A DNA stretch of 36,931 nt, from positions 1 to 36,931 of the forward strand of contig NZ_JBMEMN010000027.1 in assembly GCF_049310905.1 (NCBI RefSeq), given 5' to 3'. Below, in pieces: positions 23,702 through 32,241 of the stretch (its first letter is position 1; every line of letters begins with the position of its first letter). This DNA comes from Gudongella sp049310905 (GTDB lineage Bacteria; Bacillota; Clostridia; Tissierellales; Tissierellaceae). Under the pieces are notes generated by a model. The model was not told where the DNA came from. It saw only the letters and a list, made by a program, of their open reading frames with translations, and searched no databases. A program made the position numbers and the translations under genes.

Positions 23702-25375
23702 TCAACGATCAAGAATTGTATTGAGTCTCTGGATTATTTCATCACCATTTATTGCTCTTCCGTCATATTTTAATATTCGGTCATAAATCTGGAGTCTTGT
23801 CTTTTCAAGAATTATGCTCTCCAACTGCCCTGTCATATTCTGTTCAACTGTAATTATTTTATCTGCATTCATACCTACTGAATTTATTAACTTATCAGGA
23901 AATGGCCAAATATCTCCAAATACAAGTGCGCCAACAGATAAACCTTCACTGTTGAGTCTTTCAACTGCATCAAGCAATGCACCATGTGTGGCTCCAAAAC
24001 CCACTAAAAGAACTTCAGGGTTATCAACACCTAATTGCTCTGGTTCCATCAGCTCATCTCTAAGACCTTCAAGCTTACTCATTCTCTTCCTCATCATAGC
24101 ATTTCTGGTCTCAATCGATTCATCAATGTTTCCGTACTCATTGTGTTCATGACTGTCTACCAGAACCACTGTATCTCTTGTCTTACCTGGCAATAATCTA
24201 GGTGATACACCTGTTTCCGTATATTTATATCGCTTGTACCTTTCAACATTTCCTCCCTCAGGTTCAGCAATATTTCTTTCAATTGTTATTCTTGAAAAAT
24301 CAAATGGTTTTGTTGTCATCATATAATCTGTTAGATATTCTTCAGTCATTAAAATAACTGGTATCTGATATTTTTCTGCAATGTTGAAAGCTCTTGCGGC
24401 CTGATAAAATGCATCCTCCGGATTTCTTAGGGTAATTACCATTCTTGGAAACTCACCATGTCCGGCATGAATTACAAACCTTAGATCAGCCTGTTCAGTT
24501 CTTGTAGATAAACCTGTGGCAGGCCCTGGTCTTTGTGCATTTACAACAACTACGGGTTGCTCTAGTATTCCTGAAAGACTTAGAGCCTCAACCATCAAAG
24601 CAAATCCACCGCCTGAAGATCCTGTCATTGCCCTAGTTCCAGCATAGCTTGCACCTAATGCCATATTCAATGCGCCTACCTCATCTTCTATCTGATCAAC
24701 TACAATTCCCATTTCCCTTGACTTTCCTGATATATAACTCATAACACTTGTTGAAGGTGTCATTGGGTAACCACAATAATATTTTACTCCAGCAGCAATT
24801 GCTCCCATTGCCAAGGCTTGATTTCCATTTATGATAATATTATTATCTTCTTTTTTATCCAGCTGTATATGGGTTTCAGTCAAATCAAATCCCTTATCCA
24901 AAGCTTCCAGGTTTAACTGTAGAACCTTATCTTTAAATGTCTCTTTCAATGCATTACCTGCAATATCCTTGTCCAAACCAAAGTATCGACCAATTACTCC
25001 GAATCCGATTGTCGGTACAACCTTTTCATTCCCGATTTCTTTTGCAAGCCTTTTAAATGGAAGTTGCATAAAACCATCTTCTTTGTAAAAATCTTCATCT
25101 AAAATTATCACACCGTCATCTTTGAGATTATTTTTGTGGAAATCAACAGTCTCAGCTGTCATGGCAAATATCATATCAACCTTTGTTGAGTAAGTTGAAA
25201 TAGCTTTGTCCGAAAACCTAACCTGCATAAAATTATGTCCTCCTCGAACCATGGACATGTAGTTTTTGTAGGTGAATACATTGTAGCCACTTCTTTTAAT
25301 TGTTTTTTCAAGAAGAAGTACCACGGTCTCAATTCCTTGTCCAGCGGCGCCTCCAATCAATATCGTATAATCCAT
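23702..25375 (-). CDS. 2-oxoacid:ferredoxin oxidoreductase, fused gamma-alpha subunit (copy 2)
   Basis: A 557-residue subunit. Residues 1-180 are the gamma domain ('GGAAGQGIETVVLLLEKTIK', 'SMVRGGHNFMQVRFSDK'); the rest is the alpha part with 'YCGYPMTPSTSVMSYIS', 'GSSGGGFALMVEALSLSG' and 'TGLSTRTEQADLRF', the KorA-like substrate loop. With a beta subunit it would oxidatively decarboxylate 2-oxoacids to acyl-CoA, reducing ferredoxin. There is no 4Fe-4S ferredoxin domain. It is a close paralogue of the gene at 26237-27904 and lies 13 bases after the single beta gene. Which 2-oxoacid is used is not readable. Confidence 0.92.
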   Translation of the reverse strand: MDYTILIGGAAGQGIETVVLLLEKTIKRSGYNVFTYKNYMSMVRGGHNFMQVRFSDKAISTYSTKVDMIFAMTAETVDFHKNNLKDDGVIILDEDFYKEDGFMQLPFKRLAKEIGNEKVVPTIGFGVIGRYFGLDKDIAGNALKETFKDKVLQLNLEALDKGFDLTETHIQLDKKEDNNIIINGNQALAMGAIAAGVKYYCGYPMTPSTSVMSYISGKSREMGIVVDQIEDEVGALNMALGASYAGTRAMTGSSGGGFALMVEALSLSGILEQPVVVVNAQRPGPATGLSTRTEQADLRFVIHAGHGEFPRMVITLRNPEDAFYQAARAFNIAEKYQIPVILMTEEYLTDYMMTTKPFDFSRITIERNIAEPEGGNVERYKRYKYTETGVSPRLLPGKTRDTVVLVDSHEHNEYGNIDESIETRNAMMRKRMSKLEGLRDELMEPEQLGVDNPEVLLVGFGATHGALLDAVERLNSEGLSVGALVFGDIWPFPDKLINSVGMNADKIITVEQNMTGQLESIILEKTRLQIYDRILKYDGRAINGDEIIQRLNTILDR

Positions 25376-25388
25376 TCCTTACCCACCT

Positions 25389-26237
25389 TTAATAGAAGTC
25401 TTTTAGAAGTTTTTCAGCATCCATCGGATTCAGTTCTGCATCAACCAATGGTGGACCATCTTTTATAAATTCAAACCTGTCCTCATATGTCTCTTTTTCA
25501 ACCTTGTAAAGTATTCCTGTTGGTATTTCGTCTCCAAATTCCAAAGCCTTTGCGTAAGCTGCGTTAAAATCTGTATGATCATAATCCTCAGGTAGTTTGT
25601 AGACACGGTCTTTATACCATTGGAAAGTATTTACCTTGTTCCAGACCACACATGGTTGAAATATATCCAAATGAGCATATCCCTTGAATAGAATAGCTTC
25701 TTTCATCAATTCAACCAGCTGAGGAATGTCTCCAGAAAATCCTCTGGCAACAAAACCTGCACCCATTGTAAGAGAAAGCGCCAGAGGCTTGACTGGTTCA
25801 ACCTTGACTCCATCATATTGAAGAGTTGTAACCTGTCCCATAGCAGTTGTTGGAGATCCCTGTCCCTTTGTAAGTCCATATATCTGGTTGTCATGTACAA
25901 AGTGAGCAATATTTATGTTTCTTCTTATAGTGTGGATAAAGTGATTACCACCCTCTCCGTAAGTATCTCCGTCTCCTGATTCAGCAATAACCGTTAAGTC
26001 CTTGTTTGAAAGCTTGATTCCTATTGCTGGAGGTAATGCTCTTCCGTGAAGACCATTAAATCCATTGGCACCAATGTAGTGAGGCATTTTTGCTGCCTGC
26101 CCAATTCCTGATACTATCACAGCCATATGAGGCGGTATTTCCAGCTCCTCCAATGCCTGCTTTAAAGCTTTTATAATCATGTAGTTTCCACAACCTGGAC
26201 ACCATGACGGGTCATAAAGTTCATATTCACATGTCAT
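25389..26237 (-). CDS. 2-oxoacid:ferredoxin oxidoreductase beta subunit
   Basis: A 282-residue subunit that binds thiamine pyrophosphate and one iron-sulfur cluster. The TPP motif is 'ESGDGDTYGEGGNHFIHTIRRN' with 'HDNQIYGLTKGQGSPTT' after it. Cysteines C13 and C16 ('SWCPGCGNY') and C196 ('FQPCVVWN') match the two-subunit enzymes, but the further cluster cysteine usual in 'GIGC' is Q47 ('SGIGQAAKMPHY'). Its ATG overlaps the stop of the upstream alpha gene (TAATG), so translation is coupled. It is the only beta gene between two gamma-alpha genes. Confidence 0.93.
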   Translation of the reverse strand: MTCEYELYDPSWCPGCGNYMIIKALKQALEELEIPPHMAVIVSGIGQAAKMPHYIGANGFNGLHGRALPPAIGIKLSNKDLTVIAESGDGDTYGEGGNHFIHTIRRNINIAHFVHDNQIYGLTKGQGSPTTAMGQVTTLQYDGVKVEPVKPLALSLTMGAGFVARGFSGDIPQLVELMKEAILFKGYAHLDIFQPCVVWNKVNTFQWYKDRVYKLPEDYDHTDFNAAYAKALEFGDEIPTGILYKVEKETYEDRFEFIKDGPPLVDAELNPMDAEKLLKDFY

Positions 26238-27904
26238 TATTTAATTACCTCCTTTATTCTTCTGTATACTTCATCAATACTAAAAGCCCTGCCATCATAC
26301 TTTAAGATCTGTATGTCACTTTTAATCAATGCAAACTCTCGCATCAGTCCATCCAGTTGAGCCGTTGAATTATTCTCAATGTCAATAATTCTCTTTGCAC
26401 TCTTTGACTTTTCTTGCAGAAGTTTAACCGGGAAAGGATATATGTCTCCATAAACCAATGCTCCAATCGAGATTCCCTCCTCCTTCAACAATTCTACAGC
26501 TTCCTTTACTGGTCCATATACAGATCCCCAGCATACTACCAGATTTTCTGGACTTTCTACTCCAATCAACCACGGTTCCTGTATTTCACTTTCAAGCAAT
26601 GCTCCCTTTTTGTTTCTCTTGTCTACCATGTCTTTTCTTACCTGTGCACTTTCTGTTATATTACCGTATTCGTCGTGTTCATCACTGTCCACAAGTACAA
26701 CTTTGTCTTCAATTTTTCCCGGAATAATTCTAGGTGATATACCTGACTCTGTCAATTCGTATCTCTTGTATCTGCCTTCAGGTAACTTGTCTTCATAGAG
26801 AGATCTTTCAATCTTAACCTTCTTAAAATCGAATGGTTCAACTGTAGTAGCACCGTCTGCCAGATATTGATCGCTTAAGAGTATTACCGGTATTTGATAT
26901 CTTTCAGCCAGGTTGAATGCCCTTGCTGTTTGGTAAAAGGCATCTTCTACATTCCTTAAACTGATTACCATTCTTGGGAACTCACCATGTCCTGAGTGCA
27001 TTACAAACCTAAGGTCTGCCTGTTCGGTTCTCGTTGGCAAACCTGTTGCAGGACCAGGCCTTTGAACATTGATAATAACTACTGGAGTCTCAATAATTCC
27101 TGCAAGGCTAAGTGCCTCTGACATCAGAGCAATTCCACCACCTGATGATCCTGTCATCGCTCTAACACCAGCATAAGATGCTCCCAAAGCCATATTCAAT
27201 GCAGCCACTTCATCTTCCACTTGTTCAGTAAAAATGCCCAGCTCGTGGCTCCACTTTTTCATATTGCTCATAACCGTAGTTGAAGGCGTCATTGGATAAC
27301 CACAATAGTATCTGCATCCTGCAGCAGCTGCTCCCATTGCAACAGCCGTATTACCGTCAATTAGTATTCTACCTTCCTCCATACTGTCAAGGTTGAATCT
27401 ATTTTCTACCATCTCATAACCTTTGGCAAAAGCATCCATATTTACATCGAGAATGCTTTCTTTAAAAGTATCCTCCATTACCTTCAGTGCCTTGTCGGAT
27501 TTCAATCCTAACATTTTTATGATGGAACCCATTCCCACTGATGTCATGGCTTTTGAATTTCCTGCTTTTTTTGCTATTTCTTCCATATTAAAAGATAAAA
27601 CATCTTCTTCTTCCGAAACTTCTTTATCCGCCAGAATAATGCCATCTTCCTTTAGTCTCCCCTGATGTACATCTATGGTTTCCTTGTTTAAAGCAAAAAT
27701 AATATCAATATTTTCCTCGTATGTATACACTGGTTTGTCTGAAAATCTGATTTGAATGAAATTGTGTCCTCCCCTCACTCTGGACATATAATCACTGTGC
27801 TTAAATACAAAAAAACCATATCTCTTTAAGGATTTTGTAAGCAGTTCAGACAATGTGTCCATACCCTGTCCTGCTGCACCACCAATTAATACTGTATAAT
27901 TCAT
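26237..27904 (-). CDS. 2-oxoacid:ferredoxin oxidoreductase, fused gamma-alpha subunit (copy 1)
   Basis: A 555-residue gamma-alpha fusion, first gene of the operon. Gamma motifs 'GGAAGQGMDTLSELLTKSLK' and 'SRVRGGHNFIQIRFSDK' are followed by the alpha motifs 'YCGYPMTPSTTVMSNMK', 'GSSGGGIALMSEALSLAG' and 'TGLPTRTEQADLRF'. It is clearly homologous end to end to copy 2 (about half the visible residues match, more in the core). GGGGGGAG lies before the ATG. A P1 peptidase diverges from it. Two such copies around one beta subunit suggest alternative enzymes sharing beta, or a complex with two different alphas. Confidence 0.92.
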   Translation of the reverse strand: MNYTVLIGGAAGQGMDTLSELLTKSLKRYGFFVFKHSDYMSRVRGGHNFIQIRFSDKPVYTYEENIDIIFALNKETIDVHQGRLKEDGIILADKEVSEEEDVLSFNMEEIAKKAGNSKAMTSVGMGSIIKMLGLKSDKALKVMEDTFKESILDVNMDAFAKGYEMVENRFNLDSMEEGRILIDGNTAVAMGAAAAGCRYYCGYPMTPSTTVMSNMKKWSHELGIFTEQVEDEVAALNMALGASYAGVRAMTGSSGGGIALMSEALSLAGIIETPVVIINVQRPGPATGLPTRTEQADLRFVMHSGHGEFPRMVISLRNVEDAFYQTARAFNLAERYQIPVILLSDQYLADGATTVEPFDFKKVKIERSLYEDKLPEGRYKRYELTESGISPRIIPGKIEDKVVLVDSDEHDEYGNITESAQVRKDMVDKRNKKGALLESEIQEPWLIGVESPENLVVCWGSVYGPVKEAVELLKEEGISIGALVYGDIYPFPVKLLQEKSKSAKRIIDIENNSTAQLDGLMREFALIKSDIQILKYDGRAFSIDEVYRRIKEVIK

Positions 27905-28000
27905 CTTGCATCTCCCCCCTTTAGCCTATATCATATGATTAGTATATACCCTTGATAGTAATATTTATCCATTTGATTAGACAAGAAAGGAAGTGGTTTT

Positions 28001-29041
28001 ATGAGTCTACCTGAAAACACAGATAGCTTGCAAACCTTAATTGGCAAAGGACCTGGAAATGTAATTACAGATGTACCTGGAGTCAAAATTGGACACTACA
28101 CCTATATGGAGAACGATAGTGTAACAGGTATCACCTCAATAATACCGGCTCAGGGTAATGTTTTCAGAGAGAAACTGGTAGCATCAGCTCATGTGATAAA
28201 CGGATTTGGAAAATCAGCAGGAATCCTTCAACTCCAGGAACTGGGGTCCCTTGAAACTCCAATTCTACTAACCAATACATTTGCTGTGGGCACTGGCTAT
28301 TCAGCTCTGGTCAAATATATGCTCCAAGATAATCCGGATATTGGAAACACCACTGGTACTATTAATCCTGTTGTATGTGAATGCAATGACAGTAAAATAA
28401 ACAATATAAGATCTTTGCTTCTAGAGGAAGAACATATGTTAGAAGCTTTGGGGAATGCAGGGAAAAGCTTTCAACAAGGCGATATTGGAGCAGGCACAGG
28501 TATGGTGTGTTATGGACTTAAAGGAGGTATCGGTTCATCATCAAGAACAGTCAAAGTTGGAAATAGCTTCTTTAATCTGGGCGTCCTTGTACTTTCAAAT
28601 TTCGGTTCTATGGAGGATCTTTCAGTTTATGGGAAGCCAATTGGTAAAGAAATCAAGAATAGAACATCTCCAAAAAGTCAACCTGATAAAGGTTCAATCA
28701 TTGTTGTATTGGCAACAGATATACCACTGGATTCAAGACAGTTGACCAGAGTTCTTAAAAGAACTCAGTCGGGTATTGCTAGAACAGGTGCCTATTCTGG
28801 AAACGGAAGTGGGGAAATAGCCATCGGTTTCAGTACTGCGAACAGAATTGATCACTATTCTGCAGTCCCGATTGTTGATAAAAAAGTACTTCATGAGGAT
28901 TTCATGGATATGGTGTTTCTAGCAACTGTCCAGGCAACAGAGGAATCAATCATCAACTCGATGCTATACGCCAGTCCAGCAGTAGATAGATATGGTAAAA
29001 AAATCTATAGTCTCCATGATTTTAAAGATATTTTTGAATAA
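28001..29041 (+). CDS. P1-family (DmpA) aminopeptidase
   Basis: A 346-residue N-terminal-nucleophile hydrolase of the DmpA/L-aminopeptidase D-esterase family that removes N-terminal residues from peptides or amides. 'ITDVPGVKIGHYT' near 22-34 and 'GAGTGMVCYGLKGGIGSSSR' near 163-182 are typical; 'GVLVLSNFG' at 194-202 holds the probable autoprocessing nucleophile S199. No signal peptide is seen, so it is cytoplasmic. AAAGGAAGTGG lies before the ATG. It diverges from the oxidoreductase operon, which fits the supply of amino acids to it. Confidence 0.92.
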   Translation: MSLPENTDSLQTLIGKGPGNVITDVPGVKIGHYTYMENDSVTGITSIIPAQGNVFREKLVASAHVINGFGKSAGILQLQELGSLETPILLTNTFAVGTGYSALVKYMLQDNPDIGNTTGTINPVVCECNDSKINNIRSLLLEEEHMLEALGNAGKSFQQGDIGAGTGMVCYGLKGGIGSSSRTVKVGNSFFNLGVLVLSNFGSMEDLSVYGKPIGKEIKNRTSPKSQPDKGSIIVVLATDIPLDSRQLTRVLKRTQSGIARTGAYSGNGSGEIAIGFSTANRIDHYSAVPIVDKKVLHEDFMDMVFLATVQATEESIINSMLYASPAVDRYGKKIYSLHDFKDIFE

Positions 29042-29084
29042 AAAATACCATCTATTTTAATTTCTTAAGGTAGATGGTATTTTT
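29041..29084. terminator. Bidirectional terminator between P1 peptidase and cysE
   Basis: The 14-base arms AAAAATACCATCTA and TAGATGGTATTTTT are exact reverse complements around a 16-base spacer. The A/T ends give a T-tail in both directions, serving the P1 gene (plus) and cysE (minus). Confidence 0.9.
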
Positions 29085-29090
29085 ATTAGA

Positions 29091-29633
29091 CTATACAATT
29101 TTCATGTGATTTTTTCTTTCAATGGAAATAAGCCTTGCAGGAGCTCCGACAGCAGTACAGCCATTTGGGACATCCTTTAAAACCACTGAATTTGCACCTA
29201 TTTTTGAATTACTGCCAATTTTAACTGGTCCGAGAATTTTAGCACCTGCACCAATAACTACTCCATCATTAACTGTTGGATGTCTTTTTTCGTTTTTGCT
29301 TCCACCTATGCCTCCAAGAGTAACGCCATGATATATTGTAACATTATCTCCAACTTCTGCAGTCTCACCGATTACAATTCCCATTCCGTGATCAATAAAC
29401 AATCTCTTCCCCAGTGTCGCTCCAGGATGAATTTCAATACCTGTTATTCTTCTTGCTCTCTGAGATATCATTCTTGCCAATAGGAGATTTCCTTTTTTGT
29501 AGAATCTATTTGCTATTCTATGATATGCCACAGCTTTTAACCCCGGTGAAAAAAGAACTGCTTCTACCAGAGACTTGGCAGCAGGATCATTTTCCATTAT
29601 ATTTTTACCTTCCCCAATAATCCACTTGACCAT
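29091..29633 (-). CDS. cysE: Serine O-acetyltransferase
   Basis: Makes O-acetylserine from serine and acetyl-CoA, the donor for cysteine synthesis. At 180 residues it is the short Firmicute EpsC/CysE form. The left-handed beta-helix hexapeptide repeats run through residues about 70-165, with 'IHPGATLGKRLFIDHGMGIVIGETAEVGDNV' carrying the catalytic DHG and the 'GGIGGSKNEKRHPTV' loop. It starts 3 bases after the cysK stop with AAGGTG upstream; an alternative ATG at MENDPAAKS is possible. Cotranscribed with cysK under the Cys T-box. Confidence 0.95.
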   Translation of the reverse strand: MVKWIIGEGKNIMENDPAAKSLVEAVLFSPGLKAVAYHRIANRFYKKGNLLLARMISQRARRITGIEIHPGATLGKRLFIDHGMGIVIGETAEVGDNVTIYHGVTLGGIGGSKNEKRHPTVNDGVVIGAGAKILGPVKIGSNSKIGANSVVLKDVPNGCTAVGAPARLISIERKNHMKIV

Positions 29634-29636
29634 TTA

Positions 29637-30551
29637 TTACACCTTCCTAAAGATATCTGTAGACAAATATCTTTCACCTGTGTCTGGTAATACAGTTAAG
29701 ATACGCTTGCCAACTCCCAGTCTTTTTGCAATTTCTATTGAGGCTGCCAGATTCGACCCTGAACTTATACCTGCAAGTATTCCTTGATTTTGTGCCAGCA
29801 CTATAGCTCCTGCTTTTGCCTTTTCATCTGTCATATCAATAACTTCATCAACTACAGAAGCGTCATAGATGTCAGGGATGAAATTAGCTCCAATACCCTG
29901 TATGCCGTGTCCAGCTGGATTTCCACCTGTCAGCACCGGAGATTTAACTGGCTGTACAGCCACAACCCTAATATCAGGATTTAATTCCTTAAGTCGTCTT
30001 CCAGTTCCACTGATGGTACCACCAGTTCCTACACCTGCAACGAAGGCATCTACCCAGCCATCCATATCTTCCCATATTTCACTCGCTGTCGTTTGGTAGT
30101 GAGCTTTTATATTTGATTCATTAACGAATTGTCCCGGCATAAAGTATCCATATTCTTCAACCATTTCATTAGCCTTGTTCACAGATTCACTCATGCCTAG
30201 TTTCCCATCAGTCAATACAAGTTCAGCTCCATAAGCAGCCATAAGATTCTGTCTTTCCAAACTCATTGAATCAGGCATAACAATTTTAACCCTGTACCCT
30301 TTGACTGCCCCTATCATTGCTAACGCAACGCCTGTATTGCCACTTGTAGCCTCAATTATTGTATCTCCTGTTTTTAGCAATCCCTTCTTCTCAGCATCCT
30401 CAACCATATAAAGTGCTACCCTATCCTTTACACTTCCACCAGGATTGAATCTCTCAATCTTCAAATAGATATCTGCCATATCCTCTTCATTGCTGTCAAA
30501 TCTAACTACAGGGGTTTTACCGATTAAATCCAAAATATTATTGTGCAACAT
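29637..30551 (-). CDS. cysK: Cysteine synthase A (O-acetylserine sulfhydrylase)
   Basis: A 304-residue PLP enzyme that makes cysteine from O-acetylserine and sulfide. The PLP lysine is K42 in 'NPGGSVKDRVAL', the substrate loop 'TSGNTG' is at 69-74, and the phosphate-binding 'GTGGTISGTG' is near 173-182. AGGAGG lies before the ATG. With cysE it forms a compact operon controlled by a T-box that responds to tRNA-Cys. Confidence 0.96.
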   Translation of the reverse strand: MLHNNILDLIGKTPVVRFDSNEEDMADIYLKIERFNPGGSVKDRVALYMVEDAEKKGLLKTGDTIIEATSGNTGVALAMIGAVKGYRVKIVMPDSMSLERQNLMAAYGAELVLTDGKLGMSESVNKANEMVEEYGYFMPGQFVNESNIKAHYQTTASEIWEDMDGWVDAFVAGVGTGGTISGTGRRLKELNPDIRVVAVQPVKSPVLTGGNPAGHGIQGIGANFIPDIYDASVVDEVIDMTDEKAKAGAIVLAQNQGILAGISSGSNLAASIEIAKRLGVGKRILTVLPDTGERYLSTDIFRKV

Positions 30552-30579
30552 TCCAACTACCTCCTATACTTTTACAAAA

Positions 30580-30858
30580 TAAAAAACCTCCACCTCAGTA
30601 TAAAATTAATTATACAGAGGCAAAGGTCATATCTTCGCGGTTCCACTCTGTTTGGGTAACACCCATCTTTTCTGGCACATTTATGCCCTAGTTCTGTATC
30701 GGGAACTCCCGTGTTGGCCTACTTCCAATTTCAGCCAATTACTCCTTGGCGCACTTCCATAATGTTTGTATAGCTGTCTTCCACCAATAACAGCCTCTCT
30801 GAAATACTCTTCAAAATGTACTTTACCAATTCCTAGTAAATCACTTGTATTTATTTCT
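30580..30858 (-). promoter_or_regulatory. T-box riboswitch leader of cysK-cysE (Cys, specifier UGC)
   Basis: The T-box core GAGTGGAACCGCG is at 30648-30636. The terminator stem follows (ACCT..CCTC arms around a TATAC/GTATA inner stem, 30627-30585), ending in TTTTTT. In stem I the loop GGAAGTGCGCC carries UGC at 30753-30751, the cysteine codon, in the same GAAG-NNN-GC setting seen in the valS leader. Uncharged tRNA-Cys should activate the operon. Confidence 0.92.
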
Positions 30859-30864
30859 TTTTTA

Positions 30865-30892
30865 ATTATAACATGATTATTAAAAATTGCAA
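30865..30892 (-). promoter_or_regulatory. Promoter of the cysK-cysE T-box transcript
   Basis: Minus strand: TTGCAA at 30892-30887, 16-base spacer, TATAAT at 30870-30865. The sequence from here to 30940 shows nothing else of note. Confidence 0.75.
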
Positions 30893-30940
30893 GTGCTGAT
30901 TTGCGAAATTGCTACATCATGATTTTCATTGGCATACTAC

Positions 30941-31852
30941 TTAGTCACTAAAGTATTTTGAAAGTCTGTCCACAGTATCTTTGCTCATGTCAGTATCCAG
31001 CATTGGTATCTTTACAAAATCCTTGCCTTCAAACTCTTTTTCAATATCTAAAAGGTATTCTTCTTCCTGCTTCTTTTTTTTCTCCCAGAACTCAGCTCCG
31101 ATGTTATCTGGCATTATCCTGTTTATTACAAGTGTATCCACAGGGATATTAAATTGGTTCAGCATTTTGATTGCTTTTTTTGTTTCCTCAATAGGAAGTC
31201 TTTCAGCATTTAGGACAAATCTTATCCTAACATTATCATTGTCATTGAAAATTTTCTTAATCTCTGCGAATCTTTTTTGCCGCTTTTCCAGAATTTCAAG
31301 CACAGGATCCTTCTTATCATATTTTCTTGTGACCATCTTGTTCATATCCACAATCGATTTTCGCTTTTTCGCTAGCGATCCCATCCATCCTTCAAGCAAA
31401 TCTGGAAGTGTAAGAATTCTCAATGTATGACCTGTGGGAGCGGTATCAAAAATAATGATATCGTATTCTTCGAACTTATCGATAATAATATCTGATATCT
31501 TGTCGAAAAGTGCAGATTCATGAGTTCCTGGAGAAACCATTGCAGCATCAAGCTGACTGTTGATTTCTTCAACAATGACATTTGAAAGAATAGTTTTCAT
31601 ATTATCTCTGATTTTATTGATGTACAGTTCAGCTTCATATTCCGGATCAATTTCAAGACCGTCCAGATTTTCTCTTAACTTGATTATTTTCTTTCCGATT
31701 TTTACCCCAAGAACATCAGAAATTGAATGTGCAGGGTCTGTTGAAACTAGAAGTGTTCTAAGACCTCGCTCTGCATAACTGATGCTGTTGGCAGTGGAGC
31801 ATGTTGTTTTTCCAACACCACCTTTACCACCATAAAATATTATTTTTGCCAT
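30941..31852 (-). CDS. ArsA/Get3-like ATPase (single domain)
   Basis: A 303-residue SIMIBI-class ATPase with the deviant Walker A 'GGKGGVGKTT' at residues 8-17, 'STDPAHSISDVLG' at 37-49 and 'DTAPTGHTLRIL' at 136-147. It has one ATPase domain, unlike the tandem ArsA of arsenite pumps, and there is no ArsB, ArsC or ArsR nearby, so arsenite export is unlikely. A Get3-like membrane-protein or anion-sensing role is possible. It begins 18 bases after a small unrecognised gene, its likely partner. Confidence 0.9.
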   Translation of the reverse strand: MAKIIFYGGKGGVGKTTCSTANSISYAERGLRTLLVSTDPAHSISDVLGVKIGKKIIKLRENLDGLEIDPEYEAELYINKIRDNMKTILSNVIVEEINSQLDAAMVSPGTHESALFDKISDIIIDKFEEYDIIIFDTAPTGHTLRILTLPDLLEGWMGSLAKKRKSIVDMNKMVTRKYDKKDPVLEILEKRQKRFAEIKKIFNDNDNVRIRFVLNAERLPIEETKKAIKMLNQFNIPVDTLVINRIMPDNIGAEFWEKKKKQEEEYLLDIEKEFEGKDFVKIPMLDTDMSKDTVDRLSKYFSD

Positions 31853-31870
31853 GTTCTTCCTCCATCAATT

Positions 31871-32158
31871 TTAAGGATCCAGATCATAATTGGACCATCT
31901 CTCTTCCCATACACTTTTTCTGTTTCCCATTCGTTTATCCCAATCCTGGACTTCATCAACCAAATAAGGCAGAAGCTCCAGGGTATAGTAACTGGTAGGA
32001 AGGGGCATCCCCAATTGATCAGAAAAGCATATTAGAATGAAATTATCCATTTCTGTTTTTGTCTCGCTTTCAAGCATTTCATAGGCTCTACCTTTAAAAT
32101 CTGTAGCTCCCTTGAAAAAGAGCCCAAAATCAGTGATAAGTTTCTTAATCTTATTCAT
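31871..32158 (-). CDS. Small conserved-looking protein paired with the ArsA-like ATPase
   Basis: A 95-residue soluble protein, MNKIKKLITDFGLFFKGATD at the start, with a rich aromatic and acidic C-terminal half ('YYTLELLPYLVDEVQDWDKR', then 'WEERWSNYDLDP'). It has a single cysteine. It is predicted mainly helical with no membrane segment. I do not recognise a family. The ArsA gene follows within 18 bases, so they are likely cotranscribed and may act together, for example as a regulatory or substrate-binding partner. Its AGAAGGGGAC upstream region gives a reasonable ribosome site. Confidence 0.72.
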   Translation of the reverse strand: MNKIKKLITDFGLFFKGATDFKGRAYEMLESETKTEMDNFILICFSDQLGMPLPTSYYTLELLPYLVDEVQDWDKRMGNRKSVWEERWSNYDLDP

Positions 32159-32190
32159 ATTAGTCCCCTTCTAACAAGATTTCAATGATT

Positions 32191-32222
32191 ATTTAAAAGA
32201 GAGAAGCCTGAGCTTCTCTCTT
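32191..32222 (-). terminator. Rho-independent terminator of cstA
   Basis: The arms AAGAGAGAAGC and GCTTCTCTCTT (32222-32197) form an 11-bp stem with a four-base loop, then TTTTAAAT on the minus strand. It lies 20 bases after the cstA stop. Confidence 0.88.
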
Positions 32223-32241
32223 CACTTAGTGTAGATAGTTA

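Noticed and set aside
26414..26798. Three overlapping plus-strand open frames opposite the gamma-alpha gene
   Set aside because: Low-complexity, phenylalanine- and serine-rich translations typical of antisense frames in an AT-rich gene.
30941..31852. Arsenite efflux ATPase
   Set aside because: Only one ATPase domain is present and there are no arsB, arsR, arsC or arsD genes nearby.
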